Assembly (NCBI GenBank): GCA_022599915.1
Contig: JAHZLH010000016.1
Span: 1 to 64,000 of the forward strand
Direction: 5' to 3'
Source of the DNA: Actinomycetes bacterium
GTDB lineage: Bacteria; Actinomycetota; Actinomycetes; S36-B12; GCA-2699445
DNA: 64,000 bases
Program-made: the position numbers and the translations under genes
The notes under the pieces: generated by a model
The model's input: only the letters and a program-made list of their open reading frames with translations
Database searches by the model: none
What the model was told of the DNA's origin: nothing
In this document: piece by piece, positions 7,986 to 15,014 of the stretch
Layout of the letters: every line of letters starts with the position of its first letter
Numbering within the stretch: the stretch's first letter is position 1

Positions 7986-8987
7986 ATGACGGACTTCGAT
8001 CAGATGCTGGAAGCGCACGTCGCCTTTGAGCTGGAATGTTGGGGGCCGGAGCGTGCGGAACAATCCGCCGCGACGGAAATTCGCGCGTTTTGGGCATGGC
8101 TGGAGCAAGTGCCGGTCGGTGATATTGCTGATGCCGACACCATCGCGGGGTGGATCGATGAGCTAGTACTGACCCGTTCGGTGGGCCCGCAGCTGGCCGA
8201 GCAGATCAATGAAGCTGTGATCAGCGTCCACCGTGCTGCTGCCGATGACGGCACCAGCGTGGCGGATTTGCTGCCCGAGGCAGAGTTTGACCAGGTGGCG
8301 CGAGCGGCCGCGAGTATGGACGATATCCAGCGGGCGATCATCACCCAAGTCACTAGCAGCGAGGTGTACGCGAAACTCATCTCGCATGTGCTGTACGAGG
8401 GGCTCAAGGGCTACCTCACTGAGGAAAACCCGGTATCTAAGCGGGTGCCGGGTGCCGCATCCATGCTGAAGTTGGGCCAAAGCGCGATCGGCACAGCCGC
8501 ACCGGGGCTGAGCCAGGGAATCGACCGCCAATTGACCGCTTTCGTCAATTCCAACATTTCCGATGCCATGCGTGACAGTCGTGAGTATCTGGTCGAGGCA
8601 CTGTCGGAAGAGCGGCTGTTGGAGACCGCCAATGAGGTCTATCGGGAGGCTGCCGACACTACCGTGGCTGAAGTCGCCGCTGAACTCAGTGAAGAATCCA
8701 TGTCGACTATGGTCACTGCAGGCCTCGCGGTTTGGGAGCACCTACGCACTACTGGGACGGTCTACGAGATGGTGCGTGCGCCGATTGCGGCGTTCTTGGA
8801 CAGTTGGGGCGATCAACCCATTGGCAAACTGCTCGTTGCCGCCGGCATCAGCAGTGAAGACATCGTGGTGACCTTCTCCCCCACCGCCGCAGAATGGATC
8901 GAACGGGCCTACACCGACGGTTACCTCGAAGACCGCATCCGGGCTCGCTTGACGCCGTTCTACCAGCATATGTCGGCGCAGCAGTAG
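7986..8987 (+). CDS. Protein of unknown function, helical
   Basis: 333 aa from ATG 7986 (MTDFDQMLEAHVAFEL); an in-frame GTG at 7947 is less likely. I do not recognise the family. The sequence is acidic and predicted mostly helical, without signal peptide, cysteine cluster or obvious membrane segment, although a moderately hydrophobic region lies around 'VSKRVPGAASMLKLGQSAIG'. The gene follows the LAS-peptidase-like gene with 57 bases between them and ends in a convergent arrangement with the PEBP gene, with a hairpin between. Codon use looks like that of its neighbours. Confidence 0.7.
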   Translation: MTDFDQMLEAHVAFELECWGPERAEQSAATEIRAFWAWLEQVPVGDIADADTIAGWIDELVLTRSVGPQLAEQINEAVISVHRAAADDGTSVADLLPEAEFDQVARAAASMDDIQRAIITQVTSSEVYAKLISHVLYEGLKGYLTEENPVSKRVPGAASMLKLGQSAIGTAAPGLSQGIDRQLTAFVNSNISDAMRDSREYLVEALSEERLLETANEVYREAADTTVAEVAAELSEESMSTMVTAGLAVWEHLRTTGTVYEMVRAPIAAFLDSWGDQPIGKLLVAAGISSEDIVVTFSPTAAEWIERAYTDGYLEDRIRARLTPFYQHMSAQQ

Positions 8988-9012
8988 CGTTACGAACTGG
9001 GCAGGACTGCGT

Positions 9013-9032
9013 CCGGACGCTCGGTCGTCCGG
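9013..9032. terminator. Hairpin between convergent genes
   Basis: Perfect 7-bp arms CCGGACG and CGTCCGG enclose a 6-base loop, 26 bases after one stop and 61 bases from the convergent one. There is no T tract, which is common for actinobacterial terminators. It could serve both directions. Confidence 0.55.
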
Positions 9033-9092
9033 GCCGGAAGACCGGGGTCTGCTGGTATTTCAGCCCCAGTTTCTGCTGACCTGCGACTCGCC

Positions 9093-9632
9093 CTAGTGGC
9101 TGTAGGTGCAGACCAGCTCGGCTCGGGCCAAGGTATGCGCGGTGATGTTGAATGAGGCCATGGCCGGGGAGATATCCGAGCTGATTCCCAGCGATGTCAC
9201 ATCGAGGGCATGAACCACGAAGAAGTACCGGTGATCCGGGTCTCCCTGCGGCGGTGCGGCACCGCCGAAACCCAGGGAGCCATAGTCATTGCGCAACTGA
9301 ATAGCGCTGTTGGGTAGCCCGGAACCCTCAGCCGTGCCAGCACCGCGAGGTAACTCGGTAGTCTCCACCGCAATATCCACGAGCTGCCAATGCCACCAAC
9401 CGCTCACAGTGGGAGCGTCCGGATCGAAACAAGTCACCGCGAACGACTGGGTTTCCGGTGGAAACCCATGCCATGACAGCTGCGGCGACGTGTCCTCGCC
9501 ACCGGCACTGCCGTGCACATGCAGCAGATCCAGTTTGCTGCCGTGACTGATGTCGCTGCTGGTGACCGTAAACGAGCCCCGTGGCGGCAGGAATTGGTAG
9601 GGATCGGGCGGCAAGGTGCGCTCCAGACTCAT
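9093..9632 (-). CDS. YbhB/YbcL-family (PEBP-like) protein
   Basis: 179 aa. Matches the phosphatidylethanolamine-binding/Raf-kinase-inhibitor-like fold: DTSPQLSWHGFPP, the anion-site motif CFDPDAPTVSGWWHW, and the C-terminal YGSLGFGGAAPPQGDPDHRY with HRYFF. No signal peptide, so probably cytoplasmic. The start ATG has CTTAAGGAGAATC-type purines upstream on its strand. Bacterial members have no firmly established general role. It stands alone between convergent and divergent neighbours. Confidence 0.9.
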   Translation of the reverse strand: MSLERTLPPDPYQFLPPRGSFTVTSSDISHGSKLDLLHVHGSAGGEDTSPQLSWHGFPPETQSFAVTCFDPDAPTVSGWWHWQLVDIAVETTELPRGAGTAEGSGLPNSAIQLRNDYGSLGFGGAAPPQGDPDHRYFFVVHALDVTSLGISSDISPAMASFNITAHTLARAELVCTYSH

Positions 9633-9698
9633 GATTCTCCTTAATCAGATCTGTCCCGATCCTAGGACGGGTTGCTCAGGCTCGGTACCTTTAGAGGC

Positions 9699-10550
9699 GT
9701 GTCGGAATCATTCAGCCAGCCACAACCGCTCACATCAGGTCGCACAGACCATGGCGATGCGCTGGCGCAGCGATTGCAACCGCTAATTTTGTCGGCCCCC
9801 TTTGGCAACTACCTGCAGCCTGTGGGGACCACGCCTACCCTCGGCACGTACACCGCAGCTCGTCGGGGTGGGCGACCCGCCGCCTTCGGGCGAGCACTGT
9901 TGACAGTGCGCTACTACCGTCGCCTCGGGGCTTGGGTTAATCGCATCGGTTTGCGCAACCCTGGTATCGAATCGCTATCACCCCAGCCCAAACACGGTCG
10001 TGTGGTGTCGGATTGTCTGTTGTCGATCCACGGATTCACGGCCAACGACTGGTACACGCTGCTACAACGGGTCGAGCAGTTGCAGCCGATGGCGGTGGAG
10101 TTGAACATCTCTTGCCCCAACGTAGGCGAGATCAGTTGGCCTGACGATCTGTTCCAGCGGGCCGTGGCTACGGGCGTTCCGGTGATCGTGAAAATCCCGC
10201 CGGTGCGATACCAGGAACTGGTTGCGGCCGCAGCTGCTGCGGAAGTTCCCTGGCTGCACGCTACAAACACCCTGCCAGTTGCCAAGGGCGGCATGAGTGG
10301 GGCTCCCTTGCAGCCGATTGCACTGAATGTAGTGCGGTGGCTGCGAATCGAATACGGTTCGACGTTTCGCATCATCGGTGGAGGTGGGATTCGAAGTCCA
10401 CAAGATGTTGCCGCTTTCGCTGAAGCAGGAGCGGACCGATTTGCAGTGGGCTCGTTTGCCATGCGACCAGCCGCGCTTCGCGCTGACAAATGGGTGGCCC
10501 CCATGCGTGCAGCGGCCACAAGGTGGGTGGCAGAAGGATCTCAGCCGTGA
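9699..10550 (+). CDS. Dihydroorotate dehydrogenase-like flavoprotein
   Basis: 283 aa from GTG 9699. The FMN-barrel fold of PyrD is visible: VELNISCPNVGEI near residue 137, VPVIVKIPP, LHATNTLP and the phosphate-binding end IIGGGGIRSPQDVAAFAEAG. It resembles the catalytic core of dihydroorotate dehydrogenase, which makes orotate for pyrimidines, but it is shorter than class 2 enzymes and lacks their N-terminal membrane helix. Whether it is the functional PyrD or a paralog with another substrate is open; a second pyrD elsewhere would favour the latter. Its stop overlaps the start of a 53-aa ORF (TGATG), and the phosphodiesterase gene follows. Confidence 0.8.
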   Translation: MSESFSQPQPLTSGRTDHGDALAQRLQPLILSAPFGNYLQPVGTTPTLGTYTAARRGGRPAAFGRALLTVRYYRRLGAWVNRIGLRNPGIESLSPQPKHGRVVSDCLLSIHGFTANDWYTLLQRVEQLQPMAVELNISCPNVGEISWPDDLFQRAVATGVPVIVKIPPVRYQELVAAAAAAEVPWLHATNTLPVAKGGMSGAPLQPIALNVVRWLRIEYGSTFRIIGGGGIRSPQDVAAFAEAGADRFAVGSFAMRPAALRADKWVAPMRAAATRWVAEGSQP

Positions 10551-10711
10551 TGTGGCGGCCGCTCGGATTGGTACCAGTCATCGGTGTGGGTATCGACCAG
10601 GTCTTCCTCATCCGAGGTCTGGTCCGGCAGCAGCGGATCGTCGGGTCGTTGCGAGTCCACTCCTCGACTGTGTCACACCCGCTCGGCGCTAGCAGTATGG
10701 GACCGCGATGA
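10550..10711 (+). CDS. Small coupled ORF of unknown function (53 aa)
   Basis: ATG 10550 overlaps the stop of the dihydroorotate-dehydrogenase-like gene (TGATG), and its TGA at 10709-10711 overlaps the ATG of the phosphodiesterase gene (ATGA). Such double coupling is the main evidence for translation. The peptide starts MWRPLGLVPVIGVGIDQVFL; its first half is hydrophobic and the rest is basic. The GVGIDQV stretch recalls the start of holo-ACP synthases, but the similarity is only about eight residues and the catalytic parts are absent. It could be a small regulatory or membrane peptide, or a remnant. Confidence 0.45.
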   Translation: MWRPLGLVPVIGVGIDQVFLIRGLVRQQRIVGSLRVHSSTVSHPLGASSMGPR

Positions 10712-11472
10712 AGTTCCCCGCACTTGCCTCCGCGCTGCCGTTGGCCATCGCCCACCGTGGCGGTGCCTGGGAGGGTCCGGAGAACAGCGAATTAGCGTTC
10801 CAGCACGCCGTTGATCTGGGGTTCACCTACATCGAGACTGATATCCGAGCTACCGCCGACGGAATCGCGGTGGTCTTTCACGACGCGAGCCTAGACGGCG
10901 CCACCACCGGAACTGGTCGCGTGCGCGATCTGCCGCATACGGTGGTCGCTGAAGCGCGCATTCATGGCCGCTCCGAAATCATGACGCTGGAACAGATGCT
11001 GGAAACGTTTCCCGGCATCAGGTTCAACATTGATGTCAAAGAACCGAATGCGATCCTGCCGTTTATCGACGTCATGCGTCGCACTAAGGCCTGGGACCGG
11101 GTGGTGGTCGCCTCATTCGGTCACGATCGAATCCGTCGGGTTCGTCGACTGGCCGGACCGAGGTTGGCGACGTCCATGTCACCGCGAGAGATTCTGGGGC
11201 TGTGGCGCAATCGCAACGACCCCGGGAAGTGGCGCAGCCCGATGGCGGCCTGCGTGCAAGTGCCAGTCCGGCTGGGTAACCAGACGCTGGTAGATCCAAT
11301 ATTTGTCCGAGCTGTGCACACGTTGGGGCTGCAAGTTCACATTTGGACTGTCGACGACGCCGAGGAGATGCATGACTTGCTGGACCTTGGGGTGGACGGG
11401 ATCATGACAGACCGGCCCACCGTACTGCGCGACGTGTTGCAGTCGCGCGGCCAGTGGGCCGGTCCGAAGTAG
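10708..11472 (+). CDS. Glycerophosphodiester phosphodiesterase
   Basis: 254 aa, UgpQ/GlpQ-type TIM barrel. Catalytic and metal motifs are clear: AHRGGAWEGPENS at about residues 14-26, ETDIRATADG and VVFHDASLDGATTG. The end has VHIWTVDDAEEMHDLLDLGV and DGIMTDRPTVL, typical of the family. It hydrolyses glycerophosphodiesters from phospholipid turnover to glycerol-3-phosphate and an alcohol. No signal peptide, so cytoplasmic. The ATG overlaps the stop of the 53-aa ORF and ends the three-gene unit. Confidence 0.92.
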   Translation: MKFPALASALPLAIAHRGGAWEGPENSELAFQHAVDLGFTYIETDIRATADGIAVVFHDASLDGATTGTGRVRDLPHTVVAEARIHGRSEIMTLEQMLETFPGIRFNIDVKEPNAILPFIDVMRRTKAWDRVVVASFGHDRIRRVRRLAGPRLATSMSPREILGLWRNRNDPGKWRSPMAACVQVPVRLGNQTLVDPIFVRAVHTLGLQVHIWTVDDAEEMHDLLDLGVDGIMTDRPTVLRDVLQSRGQWAGPK

Positions 11473-11481
11473 TTATGTGAG

Positions 11482-11495
11482 GGGGTGTGCGCCCC
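11482..11495. terminator. Weak hairpin between convergent gdpD-like gene and rbpA
   Basis: GGGG-TGTGCG-CCCC lies in the 32-base gap between the two convergent stops. Arms are only 4 bp, so the call is tentative. Confidence 0.35.
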
Positions 11496-11504
11496 AGTTA
11501 TTGG

Positions 11505-11855
11505 TTACTTGTCGCCATGGAAGTCATCGACGCCAGAACGCAGTTTGTCCAACGACTCTTCCAGCAACTCTTCAAGTTCCGGGATGGAACGCCGTTCCAA
11601 CAGCATATCCCAGTGAGTCCGCTGTGGCTTCTGCGGCTTTTTCTCCGGCCAGTCCGCGCCGCGCAGCAAGGCTTCCGCGCCGCACCGGCATTCCCACACT
11701 GCGGGCATTTCGGCTTCCATGCTGAATGGAAGTTCGATAGTGGTGCCGCAACTGCAGTCGTAGAAGACCGCCTGCCGCTCGGCGAATCGCACGCCCTCGT
11801 CCGTTTCGTAACTTAATGTGCCCAAACGTGTGCCCCGCAAGGCTCCGTCAGCCAT
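11505..11855 (-). CDS. rbpA: RNA polymerase-binding protein RbpA
   Basis: 116 aa. The start MADGALRGTRLGTLSYETDE matches RbpA N-termini, and GGAAGGGG lies just upstream, which rules out the longer upstream extension. The core domain has the zinc-binding-like pattern YDCSCGT...WECRCG, and the C-terminal sigma-interaction region WPEKKPQKPQRTHWDMLLER with IPELEELL is conserved. RbpA binds RNA polymerase and group 1/2 sigma factors and stabilises the open complex; it is restricted to Actinobacteria. It lies downstream of ppm1 and fxsA but has its own promoter candidate in the 181-base gap. Confidence 0.96.
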   Translation of the reverse strand: MADGALRGTRLGTLSYETDEGVRFAERQAVFYDCSCGTTIELPFSMEAEMPAVWECRCGAEALLRGADWPEKKPQKPQRTHWDMLLERRSIPELEELLEESLDKLRSGVDDFHGDK

Positions 11856-11895
11856 GTCTGCCCCTTCCTTGGTCCCGCCAGGTGTTCTGATTGGG

Positions 11896-11924
11896 ATAAC
11901 GACTGTGACGCCATTGTTGTTCCC
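11896..11924 (-). promoter_or_regulatory. Sigma-R/sigma-H-type (thiol-stress ECF) promoter of rbpA
   Basis: On the minus strand GGGAAC (11924-11919), 18 bases, then GTTAT (GTT at 11900-11898). This fits the GGGAAT/C-N18-GTT consensus known for Streptomyces sigma-R and mycobacterial sigma-H. It would start transcription about 35 bases before the rbpA ATG. In Streptomyces coelicolor rbpA is a known sigma-R target, which supports the call. Confidence 0.7.
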
Positions 11925-12036
11925 GCGGTTCCCCCTCGTGAAACCCGAAATAGTAACTTTTTCGGATCCTTTCGGAGTCCTAGTCAGACAGGTTTGCGCC
12001 TGTTCGTCAACTTGATCTTCCCCCAATCAGGTGCAG

Positions 12037-12612
12037 CTACCGCTGCTGATCATCAGGGGGCGGCAGAATCTCCCCAGCGATGATGGTGGGTCCGCCACTT
12101 TCGGGCGGTGACTGTGGCTCACGTTGACTTGGACCCGACTCCGCCACCGTTTCACCCCGAATAACGGTTACATTGCTAGTGGCCCGCGCCGCACCCCGTT
12201 TTGCGAGCGCTCGACGTACCGGTGGGATGACCAGTACTAGGCCGACTGCATCCGAGATCAACCCTGGCAGGGCCAACAAAGCCGCTGCTGTTACCAGCAG
12301 TCCTGATTCACGCACTTTCAGTTCGTCTGCTTGCCGTTGTTCGTCGCTGCCGGTGGCGGCTCCCGGCTGGTAGATCGTGGTTGCTTCTCCAGTGCTGGGG
12401 TCCACGGTGGTGAAACTTTGGCCACCGCGGCGTGGATCCGAGAGCACTTGCCAAACGTTTCTCCCCGCCGCCCGCAGCAGCGCGAAGCCCGCCACCACGC
12501 CGCCGATCAGGATCAGCAACATCCAGCCCCAGCCGATGATGCTGGCCACGTACCAGATCAGGAAGAGTTCGAAGAACGGCAGAATCAGGAAAACAAGACG
12601 ACCTGGTGTCAT
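12037..12612 (-). CDS. fxsA: FxsA-family membrane protein
   Basis: 191 aa from ATG 12612, which has GGAGG at 9 bases; the GTG at 12618, overlapping the ppm1 stop, has the GGAGG too close. The N-terminus LVFLILPFFELFLIWYVASI and the WMLLILIGGVVAGFALLRAAG segment are the FxsA signature; a third hydrophobic segment (LLALPGLISDAVGLVLVIPP) follows a polar loop. The C-terminal 50 residues are a cytoplasmic polar tail. In E. coli FxsA overproduction relieves F-exclusion of phage T7; the normal role is unknown. It sits between ppm1 and rbpA, a common actinobacterial order. Confidence 0.88.
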   Translation of the reverse strand: MTPGRLVFLILPFFELFLIWYVASIIGWGWMLLILIGGVVAGFALLRAAGRNVWQVLSDPRRGGQSFTTVDPSTGEATTIYQPGAATGSDEQRQADELKVRESGLLVTAAALLALPGLISDAVGLVLVIPPVRRALAKRGAARATSNVTVIRGETVAESGPSQREPQSPPESGGPTIIAGEILPPPDDQQR

Positions 12613-12614
12613 GG

Positions 12615-13406
12615 TCACCAGCCTCCGGTGTGGTGTTTACGTCGGCGCTCTCGCCAGGCCCGGTACTTCTCCGCCCGGTGGTCAAGTCCCCAGACAGTCA
12701 CCCGCCACAGTGCTTCGCGCACGATGGAGTTGTCCATTTTGCTGTTGCCATACTCTCGTTCTTCAAACGTGATGGGTACCTCGGCAACAGTCAACCCTGC
12801 CGCATGCGTGCGGTATGCCAAGTCCACCTGGAAGATGTAGCCCGCGCTACCGACCGAATGCAGGTCGATCTTTCGCAGCGTGCTGGCCCGAAACGCCCGG
12901 TAGCCGCCGGTGATGTCACGGATCGGCACCTTGAGCGCCCACCGTGAATAGGCGTTGCCGCCCCGCGACAGGTACTCACGACTCTTCGGCCAGTTGATGA
13001 CCTCGCCCTCGGGGACCCAGCGGGAGCCTAGTACCAAGTCCGCAGTCCGCAGCCGGTCGAGCAGCAGATGTAGTTCTTCCGGTTTATGTGAGCCGTCGGC
13101 ATCCATTTCGACCAGTACGTCGTAGCCGTGCTCCAGCCCCCATTGGAAGCCTGCCAGGTAGGCGGCACCCAATCCCTCTTTGCCGAGCCGATGCATGACA
13201 TAAATATGATCGTCAGCGGCCGAGAGTCGGTCAGCGATGGCGCCAGTGCCATCGGGTGAGTTGTCGTCGGCGATGAGAATGTCCGCCTCCGGCACGGCCG
13301 TCCTGATCCGTGCGGTGATGCGTTCCACGTTCTCCCGCTCGTTGTAGGTTGGAACGATCACAAGTATTCGTCCAAGATCTGCAAACTGCGCGGCATCGTC
13401 AGCCAT
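12615..13406 (-). CDS. ppm1: Polyprenol-monophosphomannose synthase (GT2)
   Basis: 263 aa, DPM1-like glycosyltransferase family 2. Motifs: VIVPTYNERENVERI near residue 16, DDNSPDGTG, EMDADGSHKPEEL (the DxD metal site) and the SRGGNAYSRW / ITGGYRAFR acceptor region. It transfers mannose from GDP-mannose to polyprenyl phosphate, the donor for extracytoplasmic mannosylation of lipoglycans and proteins. No membrane helices are evident. In Mycobacterium tuberculosis the same enzyme is fused to an Lnt domain; here lnt is a separate gene 3 kb upstream on the same strand. Confidence 0.92.
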   Translation of the reverse strand: MADDAAQFADLGRILVIVPTYNERENVERITARIRTAVPEADILIADDNSPDGTGAIADRLSAADDHIYVMHRLGKEGLGAAYLAGFQWGLEHGYDVLVEMDADGSHKPEELHLLLDRLRTADLVLGSRWVPEGEVINWPKSREYLSRGGNAYSRWALKVPIRDITGGYRAFRASTLRKIDLHSVGSAGYIFQVDLAYRTHAAGLTVAEVPITFEEREYGNSKMDNSIVREALWRVTVWGLDHRAEKYRAWRERRRKHHTGGW

Positions 13407-13468
13407 GACTACATGATTCCACTTCGGTGTTAGTTGGGCAGCGTCGGCTCACCGACAGGCCCACGGAT

Positions 13469-14905
13469 CTAGCATTGCCGCTTCGATAATCGACGACCAA
13501 TCGCCACCCCGATCAGCGTCAGGGCGATGCCAGCCACGCCGCCAAGCCCTGCGAAAGTGATGCTTACCTGCACGTCGTTGAAGTTGCGCTGCGGCTTGGG
13601 GCTCGAAATGACCCGCAACCGAGAGATTGCCACGCGGGTGCGCAAACCCGGCTCCGCGAGTCGGAACTGCACACTGCACCCGGTGATGTCTCCGGTGGTG
13701 AGGCGTAGGTAGCGGCCACGCCCGTGCACATCCTGATTCGGACCGGCCACGAACTTCAGCTGGTGATCCACGGCCACTTCAAGTTCGCTGTTACGACCCG
13801 GCGAACGGAAGTCGTAGTCGAACTCGACCATGATGGCTCGATCGCTCACCGGCAGCGTGACGGCCAAGTTGGGTTGGCTGCGGCTGAGATCCTGTTCCGG
13901 CATGCTCACTGGCTCCATGGTGAACGGCGTCTCTTGTGCCGTAGCCTCGCCTTCTCGCCACGTGAGCGGCAGGACCGTTTCGTCGCCGGCTTCCATGTAG
14001 TTGGTCTTCAGTTCCGTCGTGTCGTAGCCGTGCATGGGCGACCAGCCGAAGCCGTAGTCCCGTTGCTGTGCCACGGTGTCGGCGTACCACTGCACCGGGT
14101 ATTGATGTGCCTGGCTGACAGGTGAGGAGTCCTCGCCGGTACTCGCTGCCGGCATGAGGCGAACATCCACGACGTTGGCCAAGCCAGGCCGCGAGTGATA
14201 GGCCAGACCAAACATGGACGCATAACTGTCAACGAAAGTACCGCCATCGCCCCGGCTGGGATTGAGTCTCGGCAATATGTTGTCCAAGAGACCGGCCGCT
14301 CCCCCAGCCCGACTGAACCAATCCTCCGGACAATCCAGCAGCGTCAGTTGCCGGGGTGGTTGGGCCAATGCCAGCGCAGCGTGGGTAGAGACCACACAGC
14401 CGTGAGAATGTCCGATCAAGTGAACCAGTGGGGTGCTGCGACCGCAGGCTTCTTGTAGTGCGATAGCTAGGCGGCGGCCGTTGACTTCGGTCTTGCTGAA
14501 CGAATCCCGACCGGAAAACAGATCGGCATCGGTGCCGCTTTGATCGACCCAAGAAAACCACAGCACCGCTGCCTCTGGATCTCGCTCGGCTAGAGCCATC
14601 AGCAGTGGTGAGTAGGACTCGATCATCGATTTACCGGAGGAGCTTTCCACTCGGGAATCCCACGCGCTGGCAGCGCCGCTCTCGGCGAACAGCGAGTCGG
14701 TGATTTCTCGCGAACCGGGTTGCCAGCCGTGCACAAATACGTAGACCCGCTTGGTGCCCTGCAAGCCGCCTGACTCGACTTGGTGGAACTTGGCGTCGGA
14801 GTCTGGCGTGGCTGACTGGTACTGGGCGAGACGCTGGATCGGCGGAATCGGAGATTGGCCATCGAAAGTCCGGTCATCGTCGCGTCCCACGGCGGCTGGC
14901 ATCAT
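13469..14905 (-). CDS. Alpha/beta hydrolase with C-terminal membrane anchor, paralog A
   Basis: 478 aa from the ATG at 14905, chosen because it aligns end to end with paralog B (MMPAAVGRDDD versus MLPAAIGRDDD); an in-frame extension to 14974 is less likely. An alpha/beta hydrolase domain is followed by a beta-rich domain and one C-terminal helix. The oxyanion region is VYVFVHGWQPGS, and the nucleophile elbow is LIGHSHGCVV with Ser167. The C-terminal part (FDYDF...VAVDHQL, RGRYLRL) looks like a jelly-roll ligand-binding module. The end GLGGVAGIALTLIGVAIG plus a basic tail (RRLSKRQC) is a membrane anchor. There is no N-terminal signal peptide, so the topology is probably cytoplasmic. Substrate unknown; a lipase/esterase role is inferred. 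Confidence 0.78.
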   Translation of the reverse strand: MMPAAVGRDDDRTFDGQSPIPPIQRLAQYQSATPDSDAKFHQVESGGLQGTKRVYVFVHGWQPGSREITDSLFAESGAASAWDSRVESSSGKSMIESYSPLLMALAERDPEAAVLWFSWVDQSGTDADLFSGRDSFSKTEVNGRRLAIALQEACGRSTPLVHLIGHSHGCVVSTHAALALAQPPRQLTLLDCPEDWFSRAGGAAGLLDNILPRLNPSRGDGGTFVDSYASMFGLAYHSRPGLANVVDVRLMPAASTGEDSSPVSQAHQYPVQWYADTVAQQRDYGFGWSPMHGYDTTELKTNYMEAGDETVLPLTWREGEATAQETPFTMEPVSMPEQDLSRSQPNLAVTLPVSDRAIMVEFDYDFRSPGRNSELEVAVDHQLKFVAGPNQDVHGRGRYLRLTTGDITGCSVQFRLAEPGLRTRVAISRLRVISSPKPQRNFNDVQVSITFAGLGGVAGIALTLIGVAIGRRLSKRQC

Positions 14906-15014
14906 GGCGGCAGCGTATCCGTTGTAGTGGTTTTCTCGCCCGCTAATGGCGGTATCGGTGCCTCCGGTGGCCACAATCTAGGCGTACCCCAGCTGTGGTG
15001 TCAGGGGCACACGA

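Noticed and set aside
10550-10711. Truncated holo-ACP synthase
   Set aside because: Only the GVGID stretch is similar; the catalytic region is absent, so the name would be unsupported.
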